Positions 22,801 through 35,086 of a stretch of DNA of 64,000 bases are shown here, piece by piece; position 1 is the first letter of the stretch; each line of letters starts with the position of its first letter. Under the pieces are notes generated by a model that was not told the DNA's origin, searched no databases, and saw nothing but the letters and a program-made list of their open reading frames with translations. The stretch is from Zarea fungicola (lineage: Eukaryota; Ascomycota; Sordariomycetes; Hypocreales; Cordycipitaceae). The position numbers and the translations under genes were made by a program. The stretch is taken from NCBI GenBank assembly GCA_900169235.1, contig FWCC01000191.1:1-64000 (forward strand), written 5' to 3'.

Positions 22801-25800
22801 CAGCGGCCCTTTGACGTTGCCACTCTCACCTATGTGCTGCCGCTTTTGCTCGATATCCTGCGCACAGGTGGCACTGGCTCTACCGATGACGACCGCGACG
22901 CGCAGATTGTACTTGCCGTGGAGGTCATCGCGTTTCATACCGATGTTTGTGAAGATGAATCGCTGCCGCGCGCAGAGGTAATTGCAGTCCTGGTCGAGGC
23001 CATGCAGAAATACACCCAGCACTATAAGATTATCAAGGACTGCTTTGCGGACATCTGCCGCTGCATCGCCCCCAACATCAGCCGGGAAGAGATGGTGGTG
23101 CTTGCAAAGGGATCAACAGTCAGTTCGGGAACCGTCCGCACGACTATTCTGCAGTCCATCAGCGCCGAGGTTGACATGACTGAATTGAAATACTCTGATG
23201 AGATTTGGCTGGCATGTCATGATGATTTGGAAGAAAACAGAGAACTGGGTCACGATATCTGGGAGGAGAGCGGCTTCTCCATTGAAGAGTCGGCTGTCTC
23301 TACTCTTTTACCATACTTGGAAAGCAAGGATGGGCAATTGCGCAGATCTGCGGCTCGGTCATTGGCAGCGGCGGCGGCCTTGAAAACAGGCTCCGTTGAA
23401 CCTCTCCTCGCCCAATTAAAGAGTTCATATCTGGAGCTCGCGAAGCCGAGAATGCAGAAACTTGACGAGTATGGCATTCCTATCAAGATGGATCTGTCGG
23501 ATCCTTGGGAAGCCAGGCAGGGCATTGCCACTGCATTCAAGGAGCTCTCCTCCGTACTCAACAAGATACAATTAGAGGCACTCTTTGTGTACCTGATTGA
23601 GTCTGGCCCGTTTGCTGACGTCAATAGCAATGTGCGTGGAGAGATGCTGGATGCCGCCCTTCAATCTATTGAAAGTCATGGCAAAGAAATGGTCGACACC
23701 CTTATGGAGAGATTCGAAGCAACGCTCGAGAATGGCGACAAGAGCAGCAACGCTGCCGACAGGCTGAACGAAGCGGTGATCATCTGCTACGGAGCTCTGG
23801 CCAGCCACCTTCGCCCTGGTGACGCCAAGATTCCCATTGTAATTCAGCGTCTTCTTGCGACTCTCAACACACCGTCCGAAACCGTGCAGTTTGCCATTGC
23901 AGAGTGTTTGCCGCCGCTCATCAAAGCCTGCCCAGAAAAGACGGCAGCGTACATGGACCAAATTATGGACGAGCTCATCAACTCGAAAAAGTATGCAGCT
24001 CAGAGAGGAGCTGCGTATGGTTTGGCGGGCGCGGTCCTGGGGCGAGGAATCGGGTCCCTGCGCGAGTATCGCATCATTTCTAATCTCAATGCAGCCATGG
24101 ACAATAAAAAGGATGCCCAGCAGAGAGAAGCATCGCTCATTGCGTTTGAGCTTCTTTCGACGATTCTTGGCAAGCTATTCGAGCCGTACGTAATTCAAAT
24201 TGTCCCCCAGCTACTTGGCGGGTTTGGCGATGCCAATGCCGACGTTCGCGATGCGTGCTTGGCCGCTGCCAAGGCTTGTTTCGGCAAGCTCAGCTCGTAT
24301 GGCGTCAAAAAGATCATGCCGACTCTCCTTGATGGCTTGGATGACCAGCAGTGGCGAAGCAAGCGCGGTGCCTGTGATTTGCTGGGTGCCATGGCGTACC
24401 TCGACCCGCATCAACTGGCGACTAGTTTGCCAGACATTATCCCGCCCCTCACCGGTGTGCTCAATGACAGCCACAAGGAAGTCCGTGCTGCTGCGAACCG
24501 CAGTCTGAAACGATTCGGCGAAGTCATCAGCAACCCGGAAATCAAGGGCTTGGTAGATATCCTCCTAAAGGCTCTAAGCGACCCGACGAAATACACTGAC
24601 GAAGCTTTGGACTCCCTCATCAAGGTGCAATTTGTTCATTACCTTGATGCTCCATCTCTGGCCCTGGTCACCCGAATATTGCAGAGAGGACTTGGCGACC
24701 GCTCTAACACGAAGCGCAAGGCCGCGCAGGTCATTGGTAGCTTGGCTCACTTGACGGAGAAGCGGGACATTATTACCCATCTCCCGATTCTCGTTGCCGG
24801 GCTGAAAGTGGCTGCCGTCGATCCAGTTCCCACTACGCGTGCCACGGCGTCGAGAGCACTGGGCTCACTAGTTGAGAAGCTTGGAGAAGATGCCTTGCCC
24901 GACCTTATCCCTGGCTTGATGCAGACGTTGAAGTCCGACACTGGTGCCGGCGACCGTCTTGGCTCGGCGCAAGCCCTCAGCGAGGTTCTCGCCGGACTTG
25001 GTACGGCGAGACTGGAAGAAACACTGCCAACCATTTTACAAAATGTGGACTCTTCCAAGGCAGCCGTCAGAGAAGGCTTCATGTCGCTCTTTATCTTCCT
25101 CCCCGTCTGCTTCGGCAATAGTTTTGCCAATTATCTGGGCCGCATTGTCCCCCCCATCCTGGCCGGCTTGGCCGACGACGTCGAGTCTATCCGCGACACT
25201 GCACTCCGCGCTGGACGCCTTCTTGTCAAAAACTTTGCCGTCCGTGCTGTTGATCTTTTACTGCCGGAGCTGGAGCGCGGATTGGCTGATGACAGCTATC
25301 GGATTCGACTGAGCTCGGTTGAGCTCGTTGGCGATTTGCTATTTAATCTCACTGGCATCAAAGCGAACACAGAGTTTGACGAGGAGGACGATGACGCGAT
25401 TAAAGAAGCCGGAGCCTCGCTCAAGGAGGCACTGGGAGAGGAGAAGCGGAACAAGATTCTCTCTGCGCTCTACGTCTGCCGCTGCGACACATCTGGCGCT
25501 GTGCGGTCTGCTGCCATTGCGGTCTGGAAGGCACTGGTGCACAGCCCGAGAACCTTGAAGGAACTCGTGCCAACGTTGATTCATCTCATTATCCGTCGTC
25601 TGGGCAGTTCCAACATGGAACACAAGGTTATTGCCAGCAATGCTCTCGGCGAACTGATCAAAAAGGCAGGCGATGGCGTTCTTGCCAGCTTGCTGCCCAC
25701 GCTCGATGAGAGCTTGCAGACATCTACAGACTCGGATGCTAAACAGGGCATCTGTCTTGCCCTCCGAGAGCTCATCTCCTCCGCGACGCCGGAAGCGCTC

Positions 25801-27954
25801 GAAGAACACGATAAAACTCTCATTTCTGTGGTGCGTACCGCACTTACCGACTCGGATGACGAGGTGCGAGAAGCAGCCGCGGATGCCTTTGACTCGCTGC
25901 AGAATATCCTGGGTAAGCGTGCAGTTGACCAAGTTCTTCCTTACTTGCTCAACTTGCTCCGCTCGGAGAGTGAGGCAGACAATGCTCTGTCAGCTCTGTT
26001 AACGCTATTGACCGACACGACAAGGTCCAACATTATTTTACCAAACCTTATCCCTACGCTCACAAGCCCGCCAATTTCTGCATTCGATGCCAAGGCTCTC
26101 GCATCGCTGTCACGAGTGGCTGGCGCAGCCATGAACAGAAGACTGCCCAATATAATAACGTCCTTGCTTCAGAATGAAATCAACTGCGGCGAGGATGAGC
26201 TACGCAGCGACTTGGAAAAGTCCTTTGATACGGTTATCCAGTCTATTGACGAGTACGATGGCCTTAACACGGTCATGAATGTGCTTCTCGGCCTTCTCAA
26301 GCATGACGACCATCTGTGGCGTGCTGCGACGGCTCGTCATATGACGCATTTCTTTGCCGCAGCGACTGTCGACTATTCACGATACAACCAGGATATTATT
26401 CGATCATTGCTAAACTCATTTGATGACGGTGATTCTGCCGTTGTCAAGGCGTCATGGGCTGCCCTGACTGAATTTACCAAGAAGCTGAAAAAGGAAGAGA
26501 TGGAGTCCCTCGTTCCCTCTACAAGACAGACACTGCAGCGTATCGGTGTGGCTGGATCCAACCTGCGTGGATTCGAGCTGCCCAAGGGTATCAATGCCAT
26601 CTTGCCAATTTTCCTGCAGGGTTTGATGAACGGCAATGCAGACCAGCGTGTGCAGGCCGCTCTGGGTATTTCAGACATTGTCGATCGCACTAGCGAGGCC
26701 AGCCTGAAGCCGTTTGTTACACAAGTTACTGGCCCGCTCATCCGTGTTGTGTCGGAAAGATCCACAGACGTCAAGTCGGCTATTTTGCTGACACTCAACA
26801 ACTTATTGGAGAAGATGCCCACGGCCCTCAAGCCTTTCCTTCCGCAGCTGCAAAGAACATTTGCCAAGTCATTGGCCGACTCGTCAAGCGACGTTCTACG
26901 TACACGAGCCGCAAAGGCTCTGGGAACGCTGATAAAGTATACGCCACGAATCGACCCGCTCATTGCCGAGCTTGTAACTGGATCCAAGACCTCAGACGCT
27001 GGTGTCAAAAAAGCAATGCTCAAGGCATTGTACGAAGTCATTAGCAGAGCCGGTGCAAACATGGGTCAAGCCTCGCGCACGTCCATCCTGGCGTTGATTG
27101 ACGCAGACGTCGACGAAAGAGATGCATCAATGACCATTACAAACGCCCAGCTTCTCGGCGCTTTGATAAAGAATGTGCCCGAAGAAGCCGCAGCCAGCTT
27201 GCTGAGAAACCGAGTTGTGACAACACACTTCAACCTGTCTTCAGCATTAGCCTTGAATGCCGTCCTGGTGGAGTCCCCCGAAGTGCTATCACAGAGCGTC
27301 ATGATGGAGGAACTGCCCCAGATTTTATGCAGTGCCATGACGACCAAACCTGTAAGTACCATTGCCTGATTACCACAGCAGATTCAATTCGTTTACACTG
27401 AGTAGGATTCCGTTGCAGACAATTACATATTGGCCACTGGCAAATTGCTACTTTCTCTGCCCCCGAAGAATTTTGATTCCACCAAGATGCTCATTGAGGC
27501 TCTGGCGAAGATTATCGAACCAGGGAATCCTTCTGATTCCCGCAGACTTGCCTTGGTCATTGTGCGCACGGTCAGCCGAGCGAATCTGGAGCTCATTCGC
27601 CCTCATGTGCCACTGTTAGCAACACCAATCTTCTCTAGCGTGCGGGATCCAGTGATTCCTGTTAAGCTAGCTGCGGAAGCCGCCTTTGTGGAGCTTTTCA
27701 GCGTTGTGGAGGAGGAAAGTAGAATTTTCGACAAGTACATGGCTGGGCCTGGCGCTGAGCTGCCAGCAAATACAAAGAGGAGCATGTCTGATTACTTCAA
27801 GCGGGTTGCGTTACGTCTGGGTGGCCAAGCGCGGGAGAGAAGAGAAGCAGAGGGAGGTCAGGGCGGGCTGGGCTTGTCAAACGATGAGCAGGACGACGAG
27901 CGTGAAATATGGAGTGTGGGACAGGTTGAGATTGAAGGCGAGAGTTTTGCATAG
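19858..27954 (+). CDS. gcn1: Gcn1, activator of the eIF2-alpha kinase Gcn2
   Basis: Three exons, 19858-19996, 20045-27351 and 27406-27954, give 2664 residues, close to the 2672 of yeast Gcn1. Intron 1 has an ideal TACTAAC branch site. The protein is an almost unbroken HEAT-repeat solenoid. The eEF3-like region includes KKYAAQRGAAYGLAGAVLGR (about residues 1360-1380), and the later repeats (about 2050-2430) correspond to the part that binds the RWD domain of Gcn2. Gcn1 rides on translating or collided ribosomes with Gcn20 and passes the uncharged-tRNA signal to Gcn2, which phosphorylates eIF2-alpha (general or cross-pathway amino-acid control). CPC-2/RACK1, another component tied to that pathway, is encoded 9 kb downstream. 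Confidence 0.96.
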
Positions 27955-28311
27955 TGTTACATAAACTAGATTTAGAGTTCAAGTGTCAATGTTACAAATG
28001 AGATGTGCATTTTAGCGGTGATTGATATAATTCGAGATACTCAGCAGAGTGTAAATAGCACGTCCAATCGGTGGGTGAGACGCCACTTTCCTTCTGGCAG
28101 ATGACTAAGCTACATACCACGTGACTCTTGAGACCGTCTTACTCATCAGCCCTCGCTTAGTGTGGGATTTTGGGCTTAGTGCACGTGAACCCACAAACTC
28201 AGAGGTGAATGTGTGCCCCAAGAAATTTTGGCTTCCCGAAACCCCTCCCAAATCTTCAAACCTCCCTCACAAATATCGAGGAACGACCATCGCCGCCCAC
28301 CGATATCCAAG
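27955..28311. other. promoter and leader of eL19
   Basis: 357 bp between GCN1 and the eL19 start codon. Two CACGTG-like elements occur ('ccacgtgac' near 28119 and 'gcacgtgaa' near 28180). The 60 bp before the start are C-rich and purine-poor, as in many fungal ribosomal protein leaders. Confidence 0.45.
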
Positions 28312-29081
28312 ATGTAAGTAGCAGAGCACGGGAGGACAAGGTGCCACGGCAGCCGGTTTGGGAGGGCCTGTAATGGAATTGATGAAACCGAGTTGGGACG
28401 GCAAAAGGCTGTCAATGGGGCACGAAATGTTCGAATGCTAACGGACAACTTCTCCAGGGTCAACCTGCGAACTCAGAAGCGCCTCGCCGCGTCGGTCGTC
28501 GGCTGCGGCAAGCGCAAGATCTGGCTCGATCCCAATGAGCAGAGCGAAATCTCCAATGCCAACTCCCGCCAGACCATCCGCAAGCTGGTCGCCGATGGCC
28601 TCATCATCCGAAAGCCCGTGACGATGCACTCGCGCTCTCGGGCCCGTGAGCTCAACCTTGCCCGCAGAGTCGGCCGCCACCGTGGTTACGGTAAGCGCAA
28701 GGGTACCGCCGACGCCCGTATGCCTTCGCAGGTTCTGTGGATGCGCCGCCTCCGAGTTCTCCGCCGTCTCCTCGTCAAGTACCGCGCCAGCGGCAAGATC
28801 GACAAGCACCTGTACCACGAGCTCTACCACCTGAGCAAGGGTAACACCTTTAAGCACAAGCGCGCCCTTGTCGAGCACGTACGTATAGAGGAACGACACG
28901 GTAATGGGATGCAGCGACTGACTTGTATGTACAGATTCACCGTGCCAAGGCCGAGAAGCACCGCGAGAAGGCTCTCAAGGACGAGATGGACGCCAAGCGC
29001 GCAAAGACCAAGGCTGCCAGAGAGCGCAAGCAGGAGAGAGCCGCCGCCAAGCGAACTGCCATGCTCGCCGACGAGGAGTAG
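28312..29081 (+). CDS. rpl19: 60S ribosomal protein eL19
   Basis: Three coding exons, 28312-28313, 28458-28878 and 28935-29081, give 189 residues starting [14 protein letters not shown]. The bases A and T of the start codon are alone in exon 1; a 144-bp intron (GTAAGT..CAG) follows and the G is supplied by exon 2. This is the only arrangement that yields the conserved N-terminus [12 protein letters not shown] with canonical splice sites. The body ([36 protein letters not shown]) and the long basic C-terminal helix ([18 protein letters not shown]) are typical of eL19. The cytosolic large subunit uses it at the intersubunit bridge. The frame of exon 2 runs open into the second intron, so the splice at 28878 is essential for the correct C-terminus. 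Confidence 0.95.
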
Positions 29082-30475
29082 ACAATATAAAGGTTACCGA
29101 CGTCTGGAGAGGGGGCTGCATTCGGAGTCTACGGGTTGGGTTTTGTTTTCTGCCCTTCTGGTCTATTCAGTTGTACCAGCGGGGATTATGGCATGTAGCA
29201 TTGAAAAATGGAATCCATATGCTCAAAGTTGGGACATGCTGTATGGTGTGCTACATAGATATGGCCACCTCTGGAGCAGTGAAGTATGTAACGCGCATGA
29301 TGAAAGAACAAAAGTGCACCATTTCAAAGAATAACTCTACAATTTCCTAGCGGTGAATTGGCTGTGAATTAGCAGCTTGGAGAGGGCAAGCTCGAGGTTT
29401 AGTCTCGGCAAGGGAAAAGTTTTGTTTGTTCAAATCATTTTTACAATCTAGCAGCACAAGCAGTCTATTTACTACTATTACTTTGCTGTATCTCAGACAC
29501 GTGCCAGCGACTCAAGACTTGGAGCCGCACGAGAATTTGTGTCACACCGCACATCCGCAAGAAGCAACAAAAAGTGCATTATTTTCTGTCAATGGGTAGC
29601 TTCAGATACAATACCAGGCTGTTTCATGGATCCATGCTCCATATTGTCTAAAATTGCAAGTAGCGATGCGATATTTCGATACAGATCAGCACTCACTGAC
29701 GTTATAGACCAATTTGTATGACGAGAAAAACGATTGTGGGGAGTTGGACGTAAGTCTAGGCTAGATTTAGATACACGCAAGGGAGAGCGCGCAAAGGGCA
29801 TGTAAGTGGAATGCAGATAACTTGTACCCGCGCTGTCTGTAGGCACTAGTAGATAAGAGCCACGAGAGAGCAGACCGCGGTCAATCGATTCCCATTGCCA
29901 GGCTGCCACTCAGACTTGGTTTCATGACCAATGGCCGGGTGTCATTATGAGCCACGATTGATACAACTATTCAGATCTGGCATCACCGTGTTAAGGAATA
30001 TTAAAGGAAAATTGCTTGAAATCCCTTCCTAGATCGGAGCCACGGGCCAATTTGAATCATTTTTGTCGAGTGTGTTATGTATTTTTTACCTAAGGGCATC
30101 GACTGAGCTGGTCGTAATATGGAGACGATGGGCCTGGCGCTCTTTCCAACGAATTGTAGCGTAATAGCTATTAGTGGCGTGTGGCTCGACATTGGGGTGC
30201 GGGGGTCTGCGCACCTCAGCGGATACCGCCGGTCGGAGGGCCTATCGGCTTTCCCATTTCTTAAAACAGCAACAATGCCAATGTCCTCCGAGGCGGACCA
30301 CTCTCCATTCTTTGCCCTCTGCTCAATTCTATTCTTGCATCAGCTCATCGCATCTGTCGTCTAGAACTAACGTCAATTGTATCATCCAATTGCTGTGTGC
30401 GGACAACAACCACCAACCAACGTCACCTCAGCCAGCTTTCCCACACAGCAGGACCACGGCTCCTGATAGTCAATC
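29082..30475. other. intergenic, nothing recognised
   Basis: This 1.4 kb separates eL19 from the SHMT gene on the same strand. It is moderately AT-rich (especially 29340-29480 and 29990-30120). No coding, RNA or repeat feature could be supported. Its end should be the SHMT promoter and leader. Confidence 0.5.
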
Positions 30476-32257
30476 ATGTCCATTTCCAGCCTTCGCGGCA
30501 TTTCGTTTGCCCTTGGCAGCGCCGCGCGCCCATTGACAGCCTCGGCCAGCGTTCGCAGCCTTGCGCGTCGTGCCAACTCGTCCATTGCGCTTGAGGGCCA
30601 GCAGCAGGTTCGTTGCCGCGCGGTGACGAGTTGCCAGACAAGAGGCCTTACTAATAAAGTGTGACAGCTCCTCGCTGCCCATCTTCAAAAGGCCGACCCC
30701 GCCGTCTTTGACATTATTGAAAAGGTCTGCCTACGTCTTGGCTGTGAAGCTGGCACCTGGACTGACCATTTCGATAGGAGAAAACCCGTCAGAAGCACTT
30801 CATTAACCTGATTCCCTCTGAAAACTTCACCTCCCAGGCAGTTCTGGATGCCCTGGGCAGTGTCATGCAGAGTATGGGCGCAAATCCTCTTTATAGAGCT
30901 GTACTGACTCGGAATAATTAGACAAGTACTCTGAGGGCTATCCTGGTGCCCGCTACTATGGAGGAAACGAATTCATTGACCAATCTGAGCGACTTTGCCA
31001 GCAGCGCGCCCTTGAGGCTTTCAGTCTTGATGCCACAAACTGGGGTGTCAATGTACAAGGTGAGTAGCATCCGTCCTGTAGATGGTTAGTGTTCTAATCC
31101 GATTTCTAGCTCTTTCTGGAGCTCCTGCCAACCTCTACGTCTACTCGGCTCTCATGGACACGCACGACCGACTCATGGGTCTTGATCTGCCCCATGGTGG
31201 CCATCTGTCGCACGGCTACCAGACGCCTACCAAGAAGATCTCGTCCGTCTCCAAATATTTCGAGACGGTTCCGTACCGTCTTGATGAGAAGACGGGATTC
31301 ATCGATTACGAGAAACTTGAAGAGCTTGCCGTTATTTACCGCCCCAAGATCATCGTTGCTGGTGCCAGCGCATACAGTCGACTCATTGATTACAAACGGA
31401 TCCGCGAAATTTGCGACAAAGTCAATGCTTACATGCTCGCCGACATGGCTCATATCTCTGGTCTTGTTGCCGCGAAGGTGCTCCCTGGCCCTTTCCAGTA
31501 CGCCGATATCGTGACCACGACCAGCCACAAGAGTCTCCGTGGCCCCCGCGGTGCTCTCATCTTCTTCCGCAAGGGCGTTAGGCGCCAGAACCCCAAGACC
31601 AAGGCGGACGAGATGTATGACCTCGAAGGCCCCATCAACAGCTCCGTCTTTCCTGGTCACCAAGGCGGACCTCACAACCACACCATTACTGCTCTATCTG
31701 TTGCTTTGAAGCAGGCTCAAACCCCCGATTTCCAGGCCTACCAAGTTCAGGTTTTGGCGAACTCAAAGGCCTTTGCCAAGCGTCTGGGTGGGGAAAAAAG
31801 CAAGGGCGGTCTAGGATACAGCCTCGTCAGCGGAGGTACCGACAACCACTTGGTCCTGGCTGACCTCAAGCCCCATGGCGTCGATGGCAGCCGTGTAGAG
31901 CGCATCCTCGAACTCGTTGGTATCGCTGCCAACAAGAACACCGTCCCTGGTGACCGCTCTGCTCTTGTTCCTGGGGGGCTCCGAATGGGCACACCTGCCA
32001 TGACCAGCAGAGGTTTTACGGAAAACGATTTCGTGCGGGTTGCAGATATTGTTGACCGCGCCGTCACCATTGCTATCCGACTGGACAAGACCGTCAGGGC
32101 AGCTGCCAAGGAAAGGGGTGAGAAGAGCCCCGGTAAACTCAAGCTATTCATGGAACATGTTGGCAACGGCGACAGCGACACGGAAATCGTGCAGCTCCGC
32201 AGCGAGGTCTCGGACTGGGTCGGCACATACCCACTTCCATGGGACTCTGCCCAGTAA
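30476..32257 (+). CDS. shm1: serine hydroxymethyltransferase, mitochondrial
   Basis: Five exons, 30476-30607, 30668-30724, 30778-30871, 30922-31059 and 31110-32257, give 522 residues. The first 40 residues ([20 protein letters not shown] and onward) are Arg/Ser/Ala-rich without acidic residues, a good mitochondrial presequence; cytosolic SHMTs lack this. Family motifs include [41 protein letters not shown] and the PLP-binding block [13 protein letters not shown] with the Schiff-base Lys near residue 281. The enzyme interconverts serine and tetrahydrofolate with glycine and methylene-THF. It is convergent with the isochorismatase-AlkB gene. Intron 2 starts with the weak donor GTCTGC, but the frame and conserved motif on both sides support it. 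Confidence 0.95.
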
Positions 32258-32607
32258 ATATGATGTTTACAAATCCTCCATACACTTTGGCCACTGGGGC
32301 TTTAAAATAGGTTCACAAGGGGGGGGATGGAGGTACAGCTGTGCAATTTAACTTGCGCCGAGGTAACGCCAGATTCACTTGCTAGGATCAACTCCGACAG
32401 TTGGCGCAACACATGTTTTACAGGATTTTTCACTTTTAATATGACATTTATGGAGTTCAGTAATACCCTTTTGGCGGGAGTTTTGTATATTACAGAGTTG
32501 TGGTGTTTGGCACCAAAGTATTATCGTGGGATTTCAGCTTTTGCTTTGGCACTCGTTACACTCGACAAGTTTATTGGCTATGCAAGGTATCTTCTTGGCC
32601 TTGCAAA
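32258..32607. other. convergent 3' intergenic region
   Basis: 350 bp between the stops of the SHMT gene and the AlkB-containing gene. A G-run (ggggggg near 32320) and T-rich stretches are present; no gene is seen. Confidence 0.5.
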
Positions 32608-35086
32608 TCATTCCGTTTGCAGCCTATCCAAAGCCTTTACTGTACTTGGCCTTGTTCTCATTATTTCGTAATAACTGGAAAGACGTGGGAAATTGTCCAG
32701 AAGCGCTTGGCCACATGCCTGGACGATTATATGCAGAGCTGGCCAAAACGCAAAGTCTGCAAGGTTGGGTCCGTCACCGCCGATATAGGCTGGCCCGTCG
32801 GCGTCAAGCTCCCACGATGCCAAGTACGCCTTGATAATTGCCACCTCACTGGACTTTGAGGCCTTGCGCCACTGCCTGGATAGGACAAAGGACTTTTGGA
32901 ACAAGGTAAATTGTCTGGCAAGATCTGCTGGCGCGTTGAGGCTTTTTTTCTTTTGATGATTAAAGTACAGGTAGAGCATGATGGCAATGTCGCCACTTGC
33001 CTCCGTCTTTTTGTGGTCATTATCGACAAACTTGACCAAGATGTCGGTAGATTCCAGTCCCTCTTCAATAGATTGCCTCTTCGCTTGTGTGATGCTGCCG
33101 CTGGCATAACCTATTTCATACTCTGCAAGCATGATGCAGACTCGTAAATTAGTAATGGCATCTGTGGAAGCAAAAAACCTTGGTGCACTACGCAGATGCA
33201 GGACGTCAAAACCTCGACTGTAATACGTGTCCCAGTCAAAGTTTGAAGCATGGTTCTCTATGCCAAAGGCGCGAAGCATCTGAATGCTCTCTTCCGTCTG
33301 TCCATTCACAACGCTGCTGGCATCGTCTCGTGTCTTGCGGGTTGCTCCTTGACCCCAGATGATGGTCTCATCCTTGTCCAAGAATGTGCCAATGTGCCTA
33401 AAGGTCAGCGATATGCGCCCGCCTTTATAAGCCAGTTCGTCTGGCGATTTTTCCCAGTCGGCCCTCTTATCTTGCCTGATCGAGTGCAGCCATTTCTCAT
33501 TCGTCTTTAGCCCCATACGACAGAGAGAGTTATGCGGCAGAGCGGCCCGTTGCAATTTTCGGCTGGTGCTGGATAAAGGTCCTTGGTCGGCAGAGGGATC
33601 CTTATCCGCCCTCTTCGTTCGAAAGACCATGGTCCTTGTAGCGCCGACGCTGACGTTGGCAATGTAGGACCCACGCACAATATCCAAAGTTTTGTCGCTG
33701 TGCTCGGATATGTAGTCCTTGCCGTCTCGATAAAATTGTATCAAGACATGATTCAGAGGATGGCCCAGCTGCTTCTCCGTCTCCGCCTTGATGGCCAAGA
33801 CTGACGGGGAAAACGAAAGTAAAGGCGGTGATTCATCAGACGGATGGCGATATATCGGAATGCTGCCATCGGTTCCGACCTCGCCCTGCACGGCCACCAG
33901 GCGAGGGACTTCACCTCCTTGATGAGACATGCGTTGCCATTGGACTTCATTGCTCAGTTTTTCGAAAATCCCATGTTCCAGATCTGGTGGCAGCAGGGCT
34001 TCAATGATGCACGTGTCTCCTTCACAGAGATTAGAGGAATCATTCTCATCTGGTTGAGTGCTGGCCGTCTCGCCTTGTTTCGTTGCGGCGTTCATTGTTG
34101 TGAGATAGCTGAGAGTAGCGTCTGTTGCATTCTCGTCCAACACATCTGAGCTGCTGCTGTTCATTTTATACTTGGCGCCATCTGCCTCTTCCTTTGTTTC
34201 GGCTTGTATGACTTGTTAGTTTGTGACTTCCAGCCGTTTCTTTGTTCTTCGGTTAGGCATTCTTGCTCGTACCCTTTTGCATGGAGCCAGCTTCAGCCGC
34301 ACGGGGCGCAGTGGCATTTAGCGTCAAGGCGCTCATGGGTTGCGCAAGGTCGTCCTCCTGACATGTTGGCAAGCCGCCGGGTGGTTTCGATTTCGCAGAT
34401 GAGGGGCTGTTAGTGTTGGTTTTGGCACCTGTTTGAACAATTTGCGTCGATGGCAAGATATCGCAGTCGGTCAGCTCCTGGAGTAACGCCACAGCCTTGG
34501 CACGTCTGATCTCGCTAGAGTAACCACAGCAATCATCGACAATTGTGATTTTCAAGCCATGGCCGGCCGCATCTATGATTGTGGAGAGCACGCCAACATT
34601 GATGAGGGATCCGCAAATGTACACCTCCATCGTCATTCTGGCACGAAGAACGCGGAGCAGACCTGTGCCCTCAAAGGCAGAATAATGGGACTTGGACATC
34701 AACACATCATTCTTCTCAGCATCTTCCTTGACCTGTTGAGGTAGCTCTGCCCCAAGTTTGGAGGACAGTACGCACTTTGCCCTTTCGTGGCTTAGAAATG
34801 CCTCAGGATCTGACGTCCCATGATGGCTGTCCAAAGGCTCCGACAACATTCCTGCGAGGTGTTCGCCGTATGGAGGCCTCACCTCTTCGAATTTCGAATT
34901 AACCCATATTACATCTCCTTCTGCGCGAAATGCCTTTGCCAGACGGATTGTATTATCAGCATAGCCTTCTGGTGCCGTTATCGGTAGTGTAGCCGTTGCT
35001 CCAACAAAGTCTTTCTGAAAGTCAACAACAATGAGAGCCTTTCGCAACAGAACTTGCGGCAAGGCTACCTGGTCAAACTTGAACAT
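32608..35086 (-). CDS. isochorismatase-AlkB dioxygenase-GST-like fusion protein
   Basis: Proposed two exons, 35086-34273 and 34181-32608, joined by a 91-bp intron (donor GTACGA, CTAAC branch element, CAG acceptor, phase 1), giving 795 residues. Residues 1-210 form an isochorismatase/cysteine-hydrolase fold (VDFQKDF with Asp22, Lys132 in MSKSHYSAF, and Gly165 where amidases have Cys). A low-complexity linker follows. The AlkB-type 2-oxoglutarate/Fe(II) domain has HSD at about 432-434, a distal His near 504 and RISLTFR at 527-533, all needed for iron and 2OG binding. The last 200 residues look like a GST C-terminal helical domain (GGDGPNLADFAFWP). AlkB enzymes demethylate nucleic acids or proteins. 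Without the intron the two parts would be separate genes (34253-35086 and 32608-34164) only 88 bp apart, which is unusually close for fungal tandem genes. Confidence 0.75.

Noticed and set aside
28314..28457. TGATGA C-box-like element in the eL19 first intron, possible snoRNA
   Set aside because: No CTGA D box follows and no rRNA-complementary guide was seen.
28393..29334. A 313-codon frame covering eL19 and running past its intron
   Set aside because: It reads through intron 2 and the 3' region; the spliced model restores the conserved eL19 C-terminus and the correct stop at 29079-29081.
34165..34252. Treating the isochorismatase and AlkB parts as two independent genes
   Set aside because: The 88-bp gap is too short for a terminator plus promoter in a fungus, and a consensus intron joins the frames; kept only as the alternative model.
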